In this document: positions 57,392 to 64,000 of the stretch, one piece after another
Numbering within the stretch: position 1 is the stretch's first letter
Layout: every line of letters begins with the position of its first letter
Translations under genes and position numbers: made by a program
Source: Scatophagus argus
Lineage: Eukaryota; Chordata; Actinopteri; Scatophagidae
Assembly (NCBI RefSeq): GCF_020382885.2
Contig: NC_058506.1
Span: forward strand, 22,918,318-22,982,317
Direction: 5' to 3'
DNA length: 64,000 nt
Notes under the pieces: model-generated
Told to the model about the DNA's origin: nothing
The model's database searches: none
Seen by the model: only the letters and a program-made list of their open reading frames with translations

Positions 57392-60300
57392 CTGCAACAC
57401 ACACACGCACGTCGCTGCTGTCAGCTTCAGGCGGCCGACAGCCTCACAGTTTGATGACATAATGAAGCTTGTTGTGTTGCTCGTGGGCTGCTGTGAGCCC
57501 CACTTCCTGTTCTGCTCTGCTTCGCTTCATTCTCAAAACAGAAGAATTTGACTCAGTCAGAACCCAGCAGAGAACAGGAGATCACTTGTAGAGGTGACAC
57601 AGAGGTGATGTTAAAGTTTACCTGATGAACTGCCATGTGAATGTTTACCTGTCTGAGTTTGCCTTCAGTGCGTCTGATTGGTTCGCTCGCCCTGAATGGG
57701 GTTGGCAGACACACTTCGGTTTCCTTCGGTTAACGCTGCTCGTTCAGAAGCTCATGACGTCCCATCGTCTGACTGCAGAGAGACAGAGAGAGGACGGGGG
57801 GAGGGAGACGGGGGGGACAGTTTGTCCTCTGTCAGTATTTGTGTTTATGGAAATGATGGCTGCAGAAGGAAACGGTTTCCAAACAAAACAGAGATGTTAT
57901 CCTGTACACACACACTCACAAACACACAGATTTGAATGTTAGTGTGACGCCTCCAGTTTCAGCACACGCAGCAGCAGGAGGATCAGCAGCAGTGCTGAGT
58001 GGTGGCACAAGATGATGTCTGAAGCTGCCCCGTTATTTTGTCCAGCACAGTCATGTTCAAGTCAGTAAACTTCAATCCGAGTCACCAAAGTCAAGTTCGA
58101 AGCACCGACTCATGTTCTCCCACGTCGTGTCCCAGTCATCCAGATCCAAGTCACCAAAGTCAAGTTCGAAGCACCGACTCATGTTCTCCCACGTCGTGTC
58201 CCAGTCATCCAGATCAGGTCAGGTCTGGAGGTCTGAAGTCATGTCTGAAAAGCCCATGTCTGAGTCAAAACAGTTTTGTCTACAGTCTGGCAGGTCTCGT
58301 CAAATCCGAGTCGGGCGGACGTGTCTGACATGACCAGGGTGACTCGGCGGTGACACGACTTCTATGAATTAGTCCTGAGTCTCCAAGGATGAAGGCAACT
58401 CGTCTCAAGATCTCATATCGGGATTCGAAGCCTCCAGTGATGCTGCAGTCCCTGATGCCTTGTCCAGGTCACCCAGATTCTTTCAGAGTCAGAGTCTGCT
58501 TCATTTTGTGAACTTTCATAGTCTTAGCTTCAGTTTCAGTTAGCTGCTTGGGCGTGTGCTGCTGAAACCCTTGAAGGAAGACCAGAGCCAGGGATCAGAT
58601 GAACGTAATGCTGGCAGCTCGTGTGCTGAACTCCGTCCAGATGTCTGGATAGAGAAAGTGGCTCAGCCCAGACCCTGGGGACGGACCCCACCCTCCCGTC
58701 TCTCTCTCTCTGGGTGGAGGTCAGCTGAGCTCACTCGTGCTTTAACCTCTGATCTCACAGTTTTCCATATTCTCCTCCCCATCATGTTGTTTCGATGGCG
58801 TACTGAGAGATCAACTGCAACGTTTGATTAAAAGTCTCAGATCCCTAAAGCGTAACTCTGGTGTTATTCTCTACCTGTTACAGGTGTGAGAACACCTCAC
58901 GCACGCACACAACAGCTGCTCCGTGGTTTTCATCTGACAAACAGGAGGAAACAGGACGTCAGCTGGGGACTATTTTCAATGGCGGATGAATCCACATTTG
59001 TGCTGTGCTGCGCATTTGTGTCAGCAGGACAGAGTGTGTGTGACTGACTGCAGTGTGTGTGATGATGGTGATGAAGGGAGGAAGATAAACGCTAAACGAC
59101 CGACTGCTGCCACAGTGAACACGTCGATCGATGAAGAGCGAAAGAAATCTTTCATGTGTTGTAACTTTGTAACTTTTGTAACTGTGATGTCGCTGGAAAA
59201 AAGGAAGTTTGGGCAGAAAAGTCATTGTGGTTTCATGTTGAAAGCCTGCAGGAACTCAGGGCTGAGAAGTTCGACAGCTTGTCCATTTTGTGAGTGAGAT
59301 GCCACGCCTCAGCTCCTGCACTTCTTCTTGTGTCCACTAGATGCCGCTCTGATAAAACTGACAGTGAATGGGAAAACCCACAGCGTCTGTCCACAAACAT
59401 GAAGTCAGTGTTTATCTGACGGGCGTACAAAATGACAAACAGTCAGAGACACACAGCAGCTAACAGCGTTAGCCACATTAGCGAGTCCATCATGTCTGCT
59501 GGGTTTGAACCCCAAACTAACATCAAATAACTGAGCAAACCCTGTGCCGCATCGAGCACCCTAAGAGGTCTTCAGCTCAGACTGTCCTGAAACCAGCAGG
59601 TCTGAACACGAGGGGGGCAGCGAGACAGCGAGACATGGTGCAAAAGGCGGACTGTGACAGGAAGACAGAAGAAGAAAACTCAGATTAAAAAAGAGGAAGA
59701 AACCTGCAGGAGGCCCAAACTGATCCTGAGCTGTTCCCAGGTCAGATGACAGATTTGGAGTCCAGACTGGGTCTCCTCCCTATTGGAAGGAGTCCTGGAG
59801 GATCCTGATCCACATCAGGGTTTGCCATGAAAGAGCAGCGGCTCTGAGCTCCTGCCAGGCTACGTTCACACATGCATAGTGTTAATGTATGTGCGTGTAT
59901 GTGTGGCTCACTTCCTGTTGCACACTTTGTTTCACCTGGTGCACGTCGAGTCAGGGACGACTCTGAGCTGCAGTTTCCGTACTGCTGCCGATCACCGCCT
60001 CTGGCCGACTGCCGACACGAGTCGTGGCCTCCGGCCCCTGCAGAGGACCTGTGGCCTCGAGTCCCCCTCCAGTCGCACTGTTTTCTGCTTGTCAGGCGTG
60101 GAGACGTTTCTGTCAGAGTTAAAGCCTTCAGCTGAAGCGTGTCACCAACAGAAACCGGACTGGAGTCAGAAACCTCCCAGAGTTCGTCACTGAGTAAAGT
60201 CTGTATGAAGAGCACGTTAAAACCAGAGCAGGACAGGACAGGTCGGGACACCGGGAGACTTCAGACATAAAAGAGAGAAATTAAAATGTGAGCTTTGTCT

Positions 60301-62083
60301 CAGAAGCTCCCAGAAATAAAAGCTGCGGTCACAAAGTCCGCAGCTTGTTGTCTCCGTCAGGGTTTTCAGCGTTTCAGGAACTACCAGCTTTGGTTTCGTC
60401 CTGTCAGCTGTGTTCTGTCTTTATTTTTATTCCATTTTGCCGCTTTAGGAGGAATCTGCCGAGCCACAGAGGAACCAAGTCATCCGGCAGCTGAGCGGGA
60501 AAATCTCTAAAAGTGCAGCCACGAGCTTCATTCACTATTTTCATTTGCTTACTTTTTAGTGATCAGAATAAAGAGACGGTTGCTCTGCAAAATGATGACA
60601 TTAAGGTATTTTAAGGACAAATTAAAGTTTTTGTCCACCAGGTGGTGGACAAAAAGGGAAACATTTTTGAGAATAGAAAGAATCAAGTGAGAACTGGCTC
60701 GGCCTTTGTAGAAGTTACTCACGTGACCAGTGAGGTGTACAAGCTGGACCAGAACCAGAATAAAAGAATATGAAACCGAAGGCAGGAGGAGAACACTGGA
60801 CCAAACTGAGTCCCTGAGACACTGAAACCTGACCTTATAGACCACTTTGACAACTAAACTGTGGTCCATCCCAGCACAGGAGCTCTGACACTTCAGACAG
60901 CTGGCTCATCGCGTGTCTGACCACCTGAGCTCACCACGGTCCCAGACCTCAGGTGGCAGCCGTCAGAGGGGGACGGGCGGAGACGACCTGACCGACGCCG
61001 AGAGACTGCAGCCCTAACAGTCGGACGGGCCAAAGAGGAAGTGCTCTGTGTTGAAACTGAAACAGGAAGGGCTTGTCCGCCGCTCTGTTTGTCCAGCAGC
61101 AGCATGTGTGAGGCCGTCTGAGAGCAGACCAGCACACACCGAACAAACAGCAGGACCTGCTGACACGACGGGACATCTGAAGACGTTAACTGTGTCCCCC
61201 CTGTAGGCCAAACAGGTCTGGTATTTGACCAAACCGGTACTAAAGTCCTGGACCAGTCAGGACCGAAACACCACAGGACACCGGGGACAAACCAGATCAA
61301 AACACCAGGGGACATCAGGGCCCAGTTGAACCACGGGACCCCAGATGATGACTGGACTGAAACTGCAGAGAACTGAGTGAATATTTGACAGCTGACAGCT
61401 GAGTAGTCGCTGCATTCACACTGATTTCCTTTTAGATTCTGGGAAGCCTCCGACTGTCCACTGCGATGTGTCTGAGTCACATCTGAGCGCGTGCAGCTGC
61501 TGACTCGCTGTGATGTCACCTCGTCCGCCGTGACGACGACGCCATTTAGTCAGTGGGGTTTTTGTCCTGACACAGCACATCCCATAATGTACATGTGGTT
61601 CTAATGGGCGGTTTGCGCTCTGATCACTTCATGTCTTATCAGGGAAGACAGACAGGTGACTCTGAGCACCTGCACTCACCTGGTGACCTCACAGGTACAA
61701 CATTTCACTGCACTCACTACTTTAACTGTCATCCTGACTACTTACTTTCACTGAGGTAATAATTTCAGTGCAGGACTTTTACTGTAGTACAGGATCTGAG
61801 TACTTCCTCCACCACTGAATACTCCCACAGTAGTACAAATGCTGCTTCACTTAATCAATCTGCAGTACTTCTGTTGTAGTCAAGCTTTGCTTTAGTTTAT
61901 ACTGAGTTTATGTAAAAGGAGACAGAAGCACACACACACACACACACACACACACTGGGAGTGGTCACACTTCATCTCCAGTTCCCTTCTGCTACACACA
62001 GTCAGGTTATTGATGCGCTGGAGAATCGATCGATCAGCTGATGAGAGCTAAAGAAGAGATCAATAACACACAGAGAAGAAACG

Positions 62084-62115
<32 letters not shown>

Positions 62116-62130
62116 GTGACAGAGACTCAC
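57392..62130. other. Probable rhog intron 1
   Basis: Nearly 4.7 kb without a supported coding exon. It holds the 69-base tandem duplication at 58081, a GTACTTGAGTA-type fragment near 61690-61850, and CA runs at 61930-61955 and about 62090-62115. The longer open frames here have no recognisable domain. Confidence 0.4.
58081..58218. repeat. 69-base tandem duplication
   Basis: A unit beginning GTCACCAAAGTCAAGTTCG and ending CAGTCATCCAGATC occurs twice head to tail, and the copies look identical by eye. Confidence 0.85.
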
Positions 62131-62300
62131 CGGTCATCAGTCCTCCTTTCCGGGCTCACAGCTCCTCTCAGTCCTGCTCCGTCCTCTCTGTGTGTGTGTG
62201 TGTCAGCGTGTGTGTCAGTGTGTGTGCGGGAGGGACAGCGGATCTCTATGTCAATGTGAGGCAGGCGGGTGGAGCTAACGAAGAGGAGGAAGTCCAAGAG
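62131..62300 (-). other. rhog: Candidate rhog 5' non-coding exon
   Basis: On the minus strand GACCG is followed by GTGAGTC, a strong donor, at 62131/62130. The preceding stretch has the mixed composition of a 5' UTR and holds a TG run. It could splice to the acceptor at 57392. Position and extent are inferred. Confidence 0.35.
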
Positions 62301-62365
62301 AGAGAGAGGAAGTGGAGGAGCAAGTTTGAGGAAGTTTACCGTGTGTGTGTGCACGCGCGCGTGTG

Positions 62366-62369
<4 letters not shown>

Positions 62370-62428
<59 letters not shown>
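62370..62428. repeat. (TG)n microsatellite
   Basis: About 28 TG units upstream of the candidate rhog first exon. Confidence 0.95.
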
Positions 62429-62850
62429 CACTGGGCTTTTCTGTTTGTTCTGCCCCGCATTGAGAAACATGTGTTTCTAATTTAATGAACCAATCAGAAA
62501 CCAGCAGTTGAAGCGCCGTGAAGCCCCGCCCACCACCAGATTGATTGACAGGTGTGCTCAGACTTTAGTAATTTAAGTTCGGTTTTGAAGCAGGTTCAGA
62601 AATGGTGAAATGGGATGTTGTTTCCTGTTGTCTTTGTGGGTTTTTTGTCTCTTCGTTGTTGCTAACAGCTGCTTTGTCTGGAGGTTTTGGTTCAGGTTCA
62701 GGCTACAGGGACAGCCACTGGTCTGATTACCAAGGGCCTGTGGCCCCACAATGCCCCCCCTGGCGCCGCCCCTCCTCCTCCATCTTGCTGACATGTTCAT
62801 TTATAGTTTCGCTTTTATCTGAAGTTACAGGCAGCAGCTAGTTAGCTTAG

Positions 62851-63040
62851 CTAAGATAGATAAGATAAGATAAGATAAGAACTTTATTGATCCCGCAGGA
62901 AATTGTTGTGCCAGGGTTGCAATACAAAGAAGCATACAAAAGTAGACAGTAATTTCCCCAGAAAATATAAAAAAACAGAGTAATATATAAAAAATAACAG
63001 AGTATATAGCATATACACAACACAAAGACGAGGAGCAACT
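62851..63040 (-). mobile_element. LINE 3' tail with GATAAGATAA repeats
   Basis: GATAAGATAAGATAAGAACT is followed by TTATTGATCCCGCAGGAAAT, the same kind of 3' junction as at 27732 and 35308 but a different subfamily tail. Confidence 0.7.
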
Positions 63041-64000
63041 CTGGCAGGCGTCCGTTCGTAGCAGCTCCGGAAGTAGATATCAGTAACTCACTTCTGTAGC
63101 GTTTCATCATTCATCCACGAAGCTGCACTTCCTGTCTGTGGCCGCAGGGTGGCGCCATCACACCGACACCTCGGACCAATGCTGCCTTCCCGTGCTGTCG
63201 GAGAAGGGATTTGTCACACTGGAGGTTTGTTTAAGCAGATCAGGAGAAGGATTCACCATCACACACTTTATTTAATTCACTGGCTTATTTTGTCTAAGAA
63301 CTTCTGACTTATTGTCGTTTCCAGCGCACACTCGGTGACCAGAGGGTCAAATGAGACGTATTAGATAACAAAAACTTTAGAGCTGTGAGAATGAAATGAC
63401 ATGAACAATCAGTGTCGTTTTCAGAGCTGAACAGGGAGACAGACAGCAGCTGGTAGTTTCATTATTCATTAACAGTTCGGCACTCCGTCAGTGTGCCGAC
63501 CACAAACTGCAGCCGTTCAGAAACAGCAGATCTGCTGATGGTGACGGGACATCAGCACCGGGATGAAACTCTGAACCTGCTGCGCCTCACCGTGTCAGCT
63601 GCTGTTATCAACGAGGGGTCCGTAAATGCACCGTCAGACGCCACTGAGGTGAACTTCGGTATTCGCAGGTTCAGCTTCGTTGTTGTCCCTGCGGATACCA
63701 GTTAGACTAAACTCATCGTCATGTCATCTCCATGACAACTGAGCAGCTCCACCTGCTGATGAAGACCACGAGATAAAGTTGAAGGCTGTGGAAACACCAA
63801 CAACAACATGAGATCTTCAGCCAAACATTGTTCACTTCTCCTTTAAAATCATCTCTCTTACATTAGTCAGTTAAAGTGTTTTGGTAACAAGAAAAATAGT
63901 CAAACTTCTATCTTATTTTTAATATTAATTTGTGATTCTTTTGTGAGCTGTTTGCGAATGGACTTCCTGTTTGTGAAATGGAAGCTACAGTCTAATCTTC
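63041..64000. other. Spacer at the window end
   Basis: No coding exon, RNA gene or clear repeat recognised. Confidence 0.4.

Noticed and set aside
60893-61519. Minus-strand frame of 208 codons in the proposed rhog intron
   Set aside because: No domain, no conserved-looking blocks and no splice or promoter support; its length is possible by chance in CG-rich DNA.

Overview
The window is genomic DNA from a ray-finned fish, most likely a percomorph teleost. The genes are split by short GT-AG introns, the proteins match teleost families (oocyte-type histone stem-loop binding protein, HSP30-type small heat-shock protein, a TIM-family receptor), and the spacers are full of CA/TG microsatellites, tRNA-derived SINEs, LINE tails with GATA repeats, Tc1 and hAT remnants and short inverted-repeat elements. 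Gene models were built by eye from splice sites, reading phase and protein similarity; no search was run.

Layout. (1) 284-1941 (+): last five exons of an slbp2-like gene. (2) about 3860-10670 (+): fam53c, with a ZNF143-type promoter motif and a Tc1 remnant and other repeats in its introns. (3) 15521-16165 (-): intronless HSP30-like gene. (4) 17316-17390: tRNA-Ala-like gene. (5) 18500-22240: an egr1-like immediate-early zinc-finger gene, with CArG, Ets and CRE motifs upstream and a second CArG/Ets cluster downstream. (6) 23930-24269: two tRNA-Val genes in an inverted pair, reading CAC and AAC. (7) 25688-26000: G-rich minisatellite. (8) 28034-31529 (-): eight-exon TIM/HAVCR-like receptor with two SINEs in an intron. 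(9) 34731-40140: repeat-rich block with a hAT remnant split by a LINE and a broken retroviral fossil. (10) 42351-48693: a gene of unknown function (+) and a partial inverted copy (-), whose arms look nearly identical over about 1.1 kb. (11) 49628-53245 (+): pgap2. (12) 56387-57368 (-): rhog, with a probable 5' non-coding exon near 62131.

The genes do not form one pathway. The order recalls known vertebrate synteny: FAM53C and EGR1 are close on human 5q31, TIM genes lie on 5q33, and PGAP2 and RHOG are neighbours on 11p15.4. The window therefore looks like a fish chromosome joining pieces of two ancestral blocks. I found no operon-like or CRISPR-like system. The most unusual items are the inverted unknown-gene pair, the tRNA-Val pair with an anticodon switch, the TIM gene with a split Ig exon, the missing in-frame ATG of fam53c and a rhog splice donor lying in a microsatellite.
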